Of a DNA stretch of 64,000 bases, positions 42,081 through 49,644 are shown piece by piece. The notes under the pieces were generated by a model. The model made no database searches. It was not told where the DNA came from and saw nothing but the letters and a program-made list of their open reading frames with translations. Made by a program: the position numbers and the translations under genes. The stretch is from Flavobacterium cauense R2A-7 (GTDB lineage: Bacteria > Bacteroidota > Bacteroidia > Flavobacteriales > Flavobacteriaceae): positions 496,001-560,000 of the forward strand of contig NZ_AVBI01000001.1 in the NCBI RefSeq assembly GCF_000498475.1, read 5' to 3'. Position 1 is the stretch's first letter; each line of letters opens with the position of its first letter.

Positions 42081-45000
42081 GTGTTTACTTTGGAAAACAA
42101 GAATCTGATATTTCAAAAACTCGAAGCCTTCATTAAAAAGTTCTATACCAATGAGTTACTCAAAGGAAGCTTACTTTTTATTGGATTGGGACTGCTGTAT
42201 TTTATGTTTACCCTTTTGGTGGAATATTTTTTATGGCTGTCTTCAACAGGAAGAACCTTTCTTTTCTGGTTGTTCATAAGTGTTGAACTTTTTCTTTTAT
42301 TTCGCTTTATACTGTTTCCGGTGTTTAAATTGTTCAAACTGCAAAAAGGAATTGATTATACCGAAGCTTCAAAAATTATCGGAAATCATTTTTCGGAAGT
42401 CAGTGATAAATTAACCAATTTTCTTCAGTTGCATGATCAGTCCAATCCTTCCGAATTAGTATTGGCTTCGATTGATCAAAAAGCAAAGAATTTACATCCG
42501 ATTCCTTTTGGTAACGCGATTAATTTTAAAAAGAACCTAAAATTTCTTCCGTATGCCATTGTTCCGTTATTGGTTTTACTTTTGTTTTTCATAAGTGGCA
42601 ATTCGGCGATGATTACCCAAAGTCTGGATAGGGTAGTGCATTTTCAGAAACAATATGCACCGCCGGCACCTTTTGAATTTCAAATTCTCAATCCGACTTT
42701 GGTGTCGGAGCAAGGAAAAGATTTCTTACTTCAGGTGAAAACCAACGGAAAAGTCGTTCCTGAAAATGCGATGATTCTTATTGGTACTGAAAGTTATTAT
42801 CTGGAAACCGTAAAACCCGGTGTTTTTCAATACAAATTTGAGAAACCTTTGGCTAACATTTCTTTTCAGCTGAAAGCCAATGCCGTAGCCTCGAATCCTT
42901 ATGAACTGAATGTGGTTGCGGTTCCAACGATTGCAAACTTTGAAATGGAAGTACATTTTCCTTCCTATCTGAACAGAAAACCGGAAGTCATTCAAGGTAC
43001 CGGAAATGCTTTGGTACCGGAAGGATCAAAAATTACCTGGAAGGTTAATGCATTAGCCACCAATGACGTGCAATGGAAGAGTGACGGACAAATTTTTTCT
43101 TTGCATCGCGATGCAACACATTTTAGTTTAGTTAAAAATATCAATCAAAATACTGAATATCAAATTTTTACATCTAATGCTAATGTAAAAAATCATGAAA
43201 AATTACAGTATCAGATTACGACAATCAAAGATCAGTTTCCAACCATTAATGTCCAGCAGGCTCCGGACAGTTTAAAACTGAAAAACGCGATGATTTTGGG
43301 TCAGGTTTCGGATGATTACGGACTCACAAAACTTCAGGTAGTGTTCTATCCTAAAGAAAAACCCAATGCGATTCGTCGTGGTAATCTTTCTGTTACCAAA
43401 AACACGTTTGATCAGTTTGTATATAATTTTCCTGCGGGATTAACTATTGATAAAGGCGTGGAGTATGATTATTATTTTGAAATTTTTGATAACGATGCCC
43501 TTCATAATTTTAAAAGTACGAAGTCGGCAGTCTTCAGTCATCGTGAGTTAACCGAATCGGAACAACAGGAAGAAATGTTGCAGAATCAGAATTCCAATAT
43601 TAACAGTTTGGAAAAGTCGATTAAAAACCAGGACAAGCAATTATCGGAATTGGATAAATTGCAAAAGTTGGGTAAAGAAAAAACGAATCTTGATTTTAAA
43701 GACCAAAAAAAAATGAAGGATTTCATTAACCGTCAGCAACAACAAGACGAAATGATGAAAGAATTTTCGAAGAAACTGGAAGAAAATCTAGAGCAATTTC
43801 AACCCGAAAAAAAGGATGAATTCAAAGAAGAGTTGCTCAAACGTTTGGATAAAAACGAAAAGGAAATTGAGAAAAATGAAAAGCTTTTGAAAGAATTGGA
43901 AGAGTTGACCAATAAATTAAAAGAAGAAGAGCTTTTTGAAAAAGTAGATAAGTTAAAGCAGAACACGAAGGATCAGACTAAAAGTTTGGAGCAATTGGTG
44001 GAATTAACCAAACGCTTTTATGTGGAAAAAAAGGCTGAACAGATTGCCAACAAGTTGGAAGAATTATCTAAAAAAGAAGATAAATTATCGGACAGCAAAG
44101 AAAACGACGCGAAAGAACAGAATGATATCAATAAAGAATTTGATAAGATTCAGGAACAACTTAATGATTTAGAAAAAGAAAATAAGGAACTAAAAGCTCC
44201 GATGGATATTCCTAATGATAAAAAGGAACAACAAAATATTGAAGAAGATTTAAAGAAAGCATCGGAAGAACTGCAAAAGCAAAACCAGTCGAAAGCCAAA
44301 CCAAAGCAAAAATCGGCGGCCAAAAAAATGCAGGAGATGAGTCAGAAAATGATGCAGTCGATGGATTTGGGCGGTATGGATCAATTGGAAGAAGATGTGA
44401 AAGTCTTGCGCCAGATATTGGACAATTTATTGGCTTTTTCTTTTTCTCAGGAAGACTTGATGCGTGATTTTAAATCCAATTCCACCCGTACACTTGGTTT
44501 TAATAAACTTTTAAAAAAGCAACAGGATTTAAAGAATCAGTTCAAACATGTAGACGACAGTTTGTTTTCACTTTCGTTACGCAATCCAAAAATTACCGAA
44601 ATCATCACCAAAGAAGTGGGTAACGTACAGTACAATGTTGACAAGTCGATTGATAATTTAGTAGAAAACAATATTGGAAAAGGCGTTTCACACCAACAGT
44701 ATACGGTGGCAGCAGCTAACAAACTTGCTGATTTTCTTAGTGATGCTATGAACCAAATGCAAATGCAGATGCAAATGGAAATGCAAGGTCAAGGTCATGG
44801 AAAAGGTAAACCCAAACCCGGTCAAGGTCAAGGTGGCATGCAATTAAAAGACATCATTCAAAAACAGGAAGGTTTGGCGCAGAAGATGCAGAAAGGGATG
44901 CAAAAAGGTCAAAAACCGGGAGAAGGAAAGCCGGATAAAAACGGTCAAAAAGGTGGATCTGAAGGTGAAGGAGGTCAGGATGGTGAAGGAAATGCCGGTG

Positions 45001-45398
45001 AAGTTTTAGAAATTTATAAAGAACAACAGCGTCTTCGCGAAGCATTGCAAAAAGCAATGGATAAAGAAGGTGTTGGTGGTATGGGTCAGAATGCGGCCAA
45101 AGAGATGCAGGATATTGAAAAGCAGTTATTAAACAAAGGCTTTAAAAATGAAACCATGCAAAAAATGCTGAATCTGAAACATGAGTTATTGAAATTAGAC
45201 AAAGCGATTCAGCAGCAAGGAGAGGAAAACAAGCGACAATCGCAAACCAATACTAAAGCGTTTAATACTCAGGCTGCTCCGTTACCGGCTGCTTTAAAAG
45301 AATATTTAAACAGTATTGAAATTTTAAACCGACAAAGCTTACCTTTGCGCCCTAATTTTAATCAAAAGGTGCAAACCTATTTCAAGAGCCATGATTAG
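42081..45398 (+). CDS. DUF4175-type large membrane protein with coiled coils
   Basis: About 1,105 residues. Two membrane helices near the N-terminus (LLKGSLLFIGLGLLYFMF, then WLFISVELFLLFRF), a third near residue 160 (PYAIVPLLVLLLFFI), a periplasmic beta-rich part (about 200-500), then a very long Lys/Glu/Gln coiled coil (about 510-770), and a Met/Gln/Gly-rich low-complexity stretch (DNA 44,750-44,990). This is the Bacteroidetes DUF4175 pattern; function unknown. The start is uncertain: GTG at 42081, TTG at 42090 (MENKNLIFQ-like) or TTG at 42033. It overlaps ybeY by 8 bp, forming an operon with ybeY and probably mnmG. Confidence 0.75.
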   Translation: MFTLENKNLIFQKLEAFIKKFYTNELLKGSLLFIGLGLLYFMFTLLVEYFLWLSSTGRTFLFWLFISVELFLLFRFILFPVFKLFKLQKGIDYTEASKIIGNHFSEVSDKLTNFLQLHDQSNPSELVLASIDQKAKNLHPIPFGNAINFKKNLKFLPYAIVPLLVLLLFFISGNSAMITQSLDRVVHFQKQYAPPAPFEFQILNPTLVSEQGKDFLLQVKTNGKVVPENAMILIGTESYYLETVKPGVFQYKFEKPLANISFQLKANAVASNPYELNVVAVPTIANFEMEVHFPSYLNRKPEVIQGTGNALVPEGSKITWKVNALATNDVQWKSDGQIFSLHRDATHFSLVKNINQNTEYQIFTSNANVKNHEKLQYQITTIKDQFPTINVQQAPDSLKLKNAMILGQVSDDYGLTKLQVVFYPKEKPNAIRRGNLSVTKNTFDQFVYNFPAGLTIDKGVEYDYYFEIFDNDALHNFKSTKSAVFSHRELTESEQQEEMLQNQNSNINSLEKSIKNQDKQLSELDKLQKLGKEKTNLDFKDQKKMKDFINRQQQQDEMMKEFSKKLEENLEQFQPEKKDEFKEELLKRLDKNEKEIEKNEKLLKELEELTNKLKEEELFEKVDKLKQNTKDQTKSLEQLVELTKRFYVEKKAEQIANKLEELSKKEDKLSDSKENDAKEQNDINKEFDKIQEQLNDLEKENKELKAPMDIPNDKKEQQNIEEDLKKASEELQKQNQSKAKPKQKSAAKKMQEMSQKMMQSMDLGGMDQLEEDVKVLRQILDNLLAFSFSQEDLMRDFKSNSTRTLGFNKLLKKQQDLKNQFKHVDDSLFSLSLRNPKITEIITKEVGNVQYNVDKSIDNLVENNIGKGVSHQQYTVAAANKLADFLSDAMNQMQMQMQMEMQGQGHGKGKPKPGQGQGGMQLKDIIQKQEGLAQKMQKGMQKGQKPGEGKPDKNGQKGGSEGEGGQDGEGNAGEVLEIYKEQQRLREALQKAMDKEGVGGMGQNAAKEMQDIEKQLLNKGFKNETMQKMLNLKHELLKLDKAIQQQGEENKRQSQTNTKAFNTQAAPLPAALKEYLNSIEILNRQSLPLRPNFNQKVQTYFKSHD

Positions 45399-45810
45399 TT
45401 TTAATTACGAAAACGATTTTCAACTTGAAAATGAATCTTTATACGAAGATTGGATTTCCCGTGTTATTGCCTCAGAGAACAAAGAAGAAGGAGAGCTAAG
45501 TTATATCTTTTGTGATGATGAATATCTTCATAAAATCAACGTAGAATACCTTAATCACGATGATTTGACTGATATTATCAGTTTTGATTATTCTGAAGGA
45601 AATGTATTACATGGTGATATTTTTATTTCTATTGAACGAGTTCAGGATAATGCCAATGATTTTAAGGTTCCCTTTGAAGAAGAGCTGAAGAGAGTCATTA
45701 TTCATGGGATATTGCACTACTGCGGATATAAAGATAAATCCGATTCAGATGCCGCCATCATGCGCGCTAAAGAAGAAGAAAAAATTTTATTGTTCCACGT
45801 GGAACAATAA
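45391..45810 (+). CDS. ybeY: rRNA maturation endoribonuclease YbeY
   Basis: 139 residues with the zinc site IIHGILHYCGYKDKS (about 110-124; the two histidines H and LH of the HGxLH motif; the third ligand is replaced by the D/K-containing GYKDK variant usual in Bacteroidetes) and the conserved LTDIISFDY and LHGDIFISIERV. YbeY helps 16S rRNA 3'-end maturation and ribosome quality control. Start overlaps the DUF4175 stop. Its last five codons (FHVEQ) are encoded by a parS-like palindrome. Confidence 0.93.
   Translation: MISFNYENDFQLENESLYEDWISRVIASENKEEGELSYIFCDDEYLHKINVEYLNHDDLTDIISFDYSEGNVLHGDIFISIERVQDNANDFKVPFEEELKRVIIHGILHYCGYKDKSDSDAAIMRAKEEEKILLFHVEQ
45791..45806. promoter_or_regulatory. 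parS-like site 1
   Basis: TGTTCCACGTGGAACA, a perfect 16-bp palindrome matching the ParB consensus TGTTTCACGTGAAACA at 14 of 16 positions; the palindrome extends to 20 bp (45789-45808). It overlaps the end of ybeY. Confidence 0.75.
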
Positions 45811-45843
45811 ATACATTATAAAATTAATTTCGAAACAGTAAAA

Positions 45844-45859
45844 TGTTTCACGTGGAACA
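45844..45859. promoter_or_regulatory. parS-like site 2
   Basis: TGTTTCACGTGGAACA matches the parS consensus at 15 of 16 positions. It ends on the base before the mnmG start codon. Confidence 0.78.
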
Positions 45860-47737
45860 ATGAGTTTATTTCAAGAGGTATATGATGTAATTGTGGTGGG
45901 TGCCGGTCATGCCGGTTCTGAAGCTGCGGCTGCAGCTGCAAACATGGGTTCCAAAACCCTGTTGGTTACGATGAGTTTGCAGAACATTGCACAAATGTCG
46001 TGCAATCCTGCCATGGGTGGAATTGCAAAAGGACAAATCGTTCGTGAGATTGATGCGTTGGGTGGGTATTCCGGAATTGTATCGGATAAAACGGCCATCC
46101 AATTCAAGATGTTGAACAAATCGAAGGGCCCAGCCATGTGGTCGCCACGTGTGCAATCGGATCGTATGCGTTTTGCCGAAGAATGGCGCTTGATGTTGGA
46201 ACAAACTCCAAATCTTGATTTTTACCAGGAAATGGTAGCCGGAATTTTAACAGAGAATGGAAAAATCACCGGAATCCGTACTTCGCTTGGAATTGAAATC
46301 AAAGCCAAAACAGTAGTATTGACCAATGGAACTTTTTTAAACGGATTGATTCATATTGGGGATAAACAATTTGGTGGGGGTAGAGCAGGTGAGAGTGCTG
46401 CCTACGGAATTACCGAAGATTTGGTGAAATTAGGTTTCGAAGCCGGTCGAATGAAAACCGGAACACCGCCACGTGTGGATGGTCGTTCGTTGGATTATTC
46501 CAAAATGATTCCGCAACCGGGTGATGTCAACCCTGATAAATTTTCGTATTTAGAAAGGATTAAACCTTTAACTGTACAGAAGGATTGTCATATGACTTAT
46601 ACTTCGGAATTGGTACATGATTTATTACGCGAAGGTTTCGATCGTTCGCCGATGTTTAACGGAAGAATCAAAAGTTTGGGTCCGCGGTATTGCCCATCCA
46701 TTGAAGATAAAATCAATCGCTTTGCCGATAAAGACCGTCATCAATTATTTGTAGAACCGGAAGGTTGGAATACGGTGGAAGTGTATGTGAATGGTTTTTC
46801 AACTTCTTTACCGGAGGAGGTACAGTTTAAAGCGTTGCGTTCGGTAGCCGGTTTCGAAAATGTGAAATTCTTCCGTGCGGGTTATGCCATCGAATACGAT
46901 TATTTTCCACCAACGCAATTGAAACATACTTTAGAAACAAAATTAGTTGAAGGGTTGTATTTTGCCGGACAGATTAACGGAACCACCGGTTATGAAGAAG
47001 CGGCTTCCCAAGGATTGATGGCCGGAATCAATGCGGCGTTAAAAGCACAAGAACGCGATCCGTTTATTTTAAAACGCAATGAAGCTTATATTGGAGTGTT
47101 GATTGACGACTTAATTACGAAAGGCACCGAAGAACCGTACCGTATGTTTACGTCCCGTGCCGAATACCGAACGTTATTGCGTCAGGATAATGCCGACGAT
47201 CGTTTAACGCCAATGTCACACGCGATAGGTTTGGCCAGCGACGAACGTTTGCGAAGAATGGAAAAGAAACGGGAGCAATCGGATGCGTTTGTAAACTTCT
47301 TTAAAGAAACGAGTTTAAAACCGGAAGAAGCGAATCCTATTTTAGAAAGCAAAGGATCCGCTCCGATGAGTCAGCCCGATAAAATGTTTAAAGTTTTTTC
47401 CCGACCACAAGTGGATTTGGAAGATTTTGTGAAATTTCAAAAAGTAGCCGATTATATAGCGGAACACGATTTGGATCGGGAAGTGGTCGAACAAGCTGAA
47501 ATTTTAGTAAAATATTCGGGCTATATTGAAAAAGAAAAAAACAATGCCGATAAATTAAACCGCCTGGAAGATTTAAAAATTCACGCCGATTTTGATTACG
47601 ATACCGTTAAATCGATTTCGCATGAAGCCCGCGAGAAACTAAAAAAAATTCGTCCGGCAACCATTTCGCAAGCGTCGCGAATCAGTGGCGTTTCTCCAGC
47701 GGACATTTCCATTCTTTTGATTCACATGGGAAGATAA
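45860..47737 (+). CDS. mnmG: tRNA uridine-5-carboxymethylaminomethyl modification enzyme MnmG (GidA)
   Basis: 625 residues, an FAD enzyme that with MnmE modifies the wobble uridine of several tRNAs. The dinucleotide-binding VVGAGHAGSEAAAAAANMG lies at about 11-29; QMSCNPAMGGIAKGQIVREIDALGG, GTFLNGLIHIGDKQFGGGRAGE, RMKTGTPPRVDG and TSRAEYRTLLRQDNAD are MnmG hallmarks; the C-terminal helical domain binds tRNA. In many bacteria gidA adjoins oriC, which agrees with the parS-like sites at both ends and the candidate origin 3.9 kb to the left. mnmE and rsmG are not adjacent. Confidence 0.97.
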   Translation: MSLFQEVYDVIVVGAGHAGSEAAAAAANMGSKTLLVTMSLQNIAQMSCNPAMGGIAKGQIVREIDALGGYSGIVSDKTAIQFKMLNKSKGPAMWSPRVQSDRMRFAEEWRLMLEQTPNLDFYQEMVAGILTENGKITGIRTSLGIEIKAKTVVLTNGTFLNGLIHIGDKQFGGGRAGESAAYGITEDLVKLGFEAGRMKTGTPPRVDGRSLDYSKMIPQPGDVNPDKFSYLERIKPLTVQKDCHMTYTSELVHDLLREGFDRSPMFNGRIKSLGPRYCPSIEDKINRFADKDRHQLFVEPEGWNTVEVYVNGFSTSLPEEVQFKALRSVAGFENVKFFRAGYAIEYDYFPPTQLKHTLETKLVEGLYFAGQINGTTGYEEAASQGLMAGINAALKAQERDPFILKRNEAYIGVLIDDLITKGTEEPYRMFTSRAEYRTLLRQDNADDRLTPMSHAIGLASDERLRRMEKKREQSDAFVNFFKETSLKPEEANPILESKGSAPMSQPDKMFKVFSRPQVDLEDFVKFQKVADYIAEHDLDREVVEQAEILVKYSGYIEKEKNNADKLNRLEDLKIHADFDYDTVKSISHEAREKLKKIRPATISQASRISGVSPADISILLIHMGR

Positions 47738-47747
47738 TAACAGTAGA

Positions 47748-47802
47748 CAGTATTCAGTGATCAGTTAAAGTATGTTAACTAATTACTGAACACTGATTAC
47801 TG
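47748..47802. repeat. Imperfect 18-bp inverted repeat after mnmG
   Basis: CAGTATTCAGTGATCAGT (47748-47765) and ACTGAACACTGATTACTG (47785-47802) pair at 16 of 18 positions around a 19-nt loop. The ATTCAGTG/ACTGAACACTG wording is typical of repeat families seen between flavobacterial genes. It could end the mnmG transcript but lacks a T run. It lies just before parS-like site 3. Confidence 0.6.
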
Positions 47803-47813
47803 AACACTAAATT

Positions 47814-47829
47814 TGTTCCACGTGAAACT
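47814..47829. promoter_or_regulatory. parS-like site 3
   Basis: TGTTCCACGTGAAACT matches the parS consensus TGTTTCACGTGAAACA at 14 of 16 positions. It lies in the gap between mnmG and the methyltransferase gene. Confidence 0.72.
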
Positions 47830-47883
47830 ACTTCGGGAACGCTCGTCAATAAAGAAAAGCTTAAAAATATTTTAAAATAAAAA

Positions 47884-48738
47884 ATGAATTTTTCAGAACA
47901 AAACGTTTTTATTACCGTTACCGATCATTCCGTTTCCGGAGAAACATTCAAGCTGCTTTTGGATTCGGAGTTGCAATTGTTGAAAACGCATCCGCAACCT
48001 TCGTTGGAAAATCTTCCGAAGTATTATGAAAGCGACGATTATATTTCGCATACCGATGGCAAACGTTCGTTGTTCGAAAAAGTGTATCATTTTATCAAAC
48101 GAAAAGCAATCCGCGAAAAAGTAAGTCTGATTACAAAACTTCAACCGCAAAAAGGAATGCTTTTGGATATTGGTGCCGGAACGGGTGATTTTCTTCAGGA
48201 AGCCAACAATCAAAATTGGAACTGTACCGGAATTGAACCGAGTGAAAAAGCAAAAAGCATTGCGATTACCAAAGGAGTTTCGTTTGCTGCCGATTTAGCT
48301 TCGTTGGAAAGTTATTCTTTTGATGTGATTACCATGTGGCATGTATTGGAACACGTACCGGATTTGGAACAACAAATTCTGGAATTAAAACGTTTATTGA
48401 AACCTAGTGGAGCTATTGTAATTGCGGTTCCAAATTATAAATCGTTCGACGCGCAACATTATGGAAAATTTTGGGCGGCGTATGATGTTCCCAGACACCT
48501 TTGGCATTTTTCAAAAATTGCGATCGAAAAATTATTTGCAAGAGAAAATATGAAACTGATAAAAATCCTTCCGATGGTTTTTGACAGTTTTTACGTTTCC
48601 CTTTTATCCGAAAAATACAAAACCGGAAAAATGAATTTTATCAATGGTTTTTTTATCGGATTGCAATCCAATATAAAAGCAAAGCAAAATTTTGAGTATT
48701 CTTCGCATATTTATGTCATAAAAAACAATAAAAACTAA
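47884..48738 (+). CDS. Class I SAM-dependent methyltransferase
   Basis: 284 residues. Motif I is LLDIGAGTGDFLQEA (about 93-107), followed by GIEPSEKA (motif II acidic), ITMWHVLEHVPDLEQQ and LKRLLKPSGAIVIAVPNYKSFD, all typical of Methyltransf_23-type enzymes. The N-terminus (DHSVSGETFKLLLDSELQLLKTHPQP) resembles small-molecule methyltransferases in polysaccharide or quinone contexts. The substrate cannot be deduced. No clear operon partner. Confidence 0.85.
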   Translation: MNFSEQNVFITVTDHSVSGETFKLLLDSELQLLKTHPQPSLENLPKYYESDDYISHTDGKRSLFEKVYHFIKRKAIREKVSLITKLQPQKGMLLDIGAGTGDFLQEANNQNWNCTGIEPSEKAKSIAITKGVSFAADLASLESYSFDVITMWHVLEHVPDLEQQILELKRLLKPSGAIVIAVPNYKSFDAQHYGKFWAAYDVPRHLWHFSKIAIEKLFARENMKLIKILPMVFDSFYVSLLSEKYKTGKMNFINGFFIGLQSNIKAKQNFEYSSHIYVIKNNKN

Positions 48739-48986
48739 AATAAAGCTCAATTTTAAACGTTCTAAAGCTTTAAAGTCCGAATTATTGCTAAATTTTTTAA
48801 AGTGTCTTAAATCGCTTTTAATGAATTTATTTTTAATAAAGGTGAGTTATGTATAATTTTAAAACGATAAATTAAATTTATAACAGAGATTTTTCCGAAT
48901 AATAACGATTTTAAATACGAAATTTGTCATCTTTGGTACTTTCAAACGAATTGTTACTTTTACAAAAAATTAAACGCATACAAAAA

Positions 48987-49559
48987 ATGAAAAAACTGAT
49001 GTTACTTTCGATTGCCGCCTTGGCAATTATTTCTTGTAATAAAGAAACTTCCGCTCCGGAAAAAATGAAAACCGCTTATGTAGATACTTCTAAATTATTG
49101 GAAGAAAATACCGAAGCCAAAGATATTGAAGACAAATACAAAGTAAAATCAGAAGAAATGGGCCGCGAATTGCGTGGGGAAGCCAGCCGTTTTCAAAGTG
49201 AAGCAGCAGCTTTCCAGCAAAATGCGCAGTTAAAAGGACAGGCTTGGGCACAAGCAAAAGGAGCAGAATTGCAAAAAAGAGAGCAGGAGTTAAGTATGAA
49301 GCAACAAGCTATGTTACAAACCTTGCAGCAGCAAAGTGGTAAAGAAATGGACAGTTTGATCAAAAGAATCAAAACCCACATCAAAGACTACGGTAAGAAA
49401 AACGGTTACGATTATATTTATGGGACCGGAGATGCGGCGACCGTATTATATGCTAAAGATGCTTATGATATCACTGCTGAAATCGCCAAAGAAATCAACG
49501 AACAGTACAAAGGCACCGCTAAGAAAGAAGAGGAGCCTAAAACCGAAGAAAAAAAATAA
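48987..49559 (+). CDS. OmpH/Skp-like lipoprotein
   Basis: 190 residues starting MKKLMLLSIAALAIISC, a lipoprotein signal with Cys17; an upstream ATG at 48924 gives an unlikely extension. The body has TAYVDTSKLLEENTEAKDIEDKYKVK, the OmpH/Skp N-terminal strand and helix, a long Gln/Ala-rich coiled coil (about 55-130) and a return strand (YGKKNGYDYIYGTGDAATVLYAKDAYDIT). Skp family members hold unfolded outer-membrane proteins in the periplasm; the lipid anchor here is a variant. A terminator follows. Confidence 0.85.
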   Translation: MKKLMLLSIAALAIISCNKETSAPEKMKTAYVDTSKLLEENTEAKDIEDKYKVKSEEMGRELRGEASRFQSEAAAFQQNAQLKGQAWAQAKGAELQKREQELSMKQQAMLQTLQQQSGKEMDSLIKRIKTHIKDYGKKNGYDYIYGTGDAATVLYAKDAYDITAEIAKEINEQYKGTAKKEEEPKTEEKK

Positions 49560-49563
49560 TCTG

Positions 49564-49588
49564 AAAGCCTTCCAAAACGGGAGGCTTT
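49564..49588 (+). terminator. Intrinsic terminator after the OmpH-like gene
   Basis: AAAGCCTTCC and GGGAGGCTTT pair with a short AAAAC loop and one G-T pair, then a T run. Confidence 0.8.
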
Positions 49589-49644
49589 TTTATTTGTACC
49601 CGTTTGTCTTTTTTAGTATTTTCACGTTTTAAAATATACGCCAT

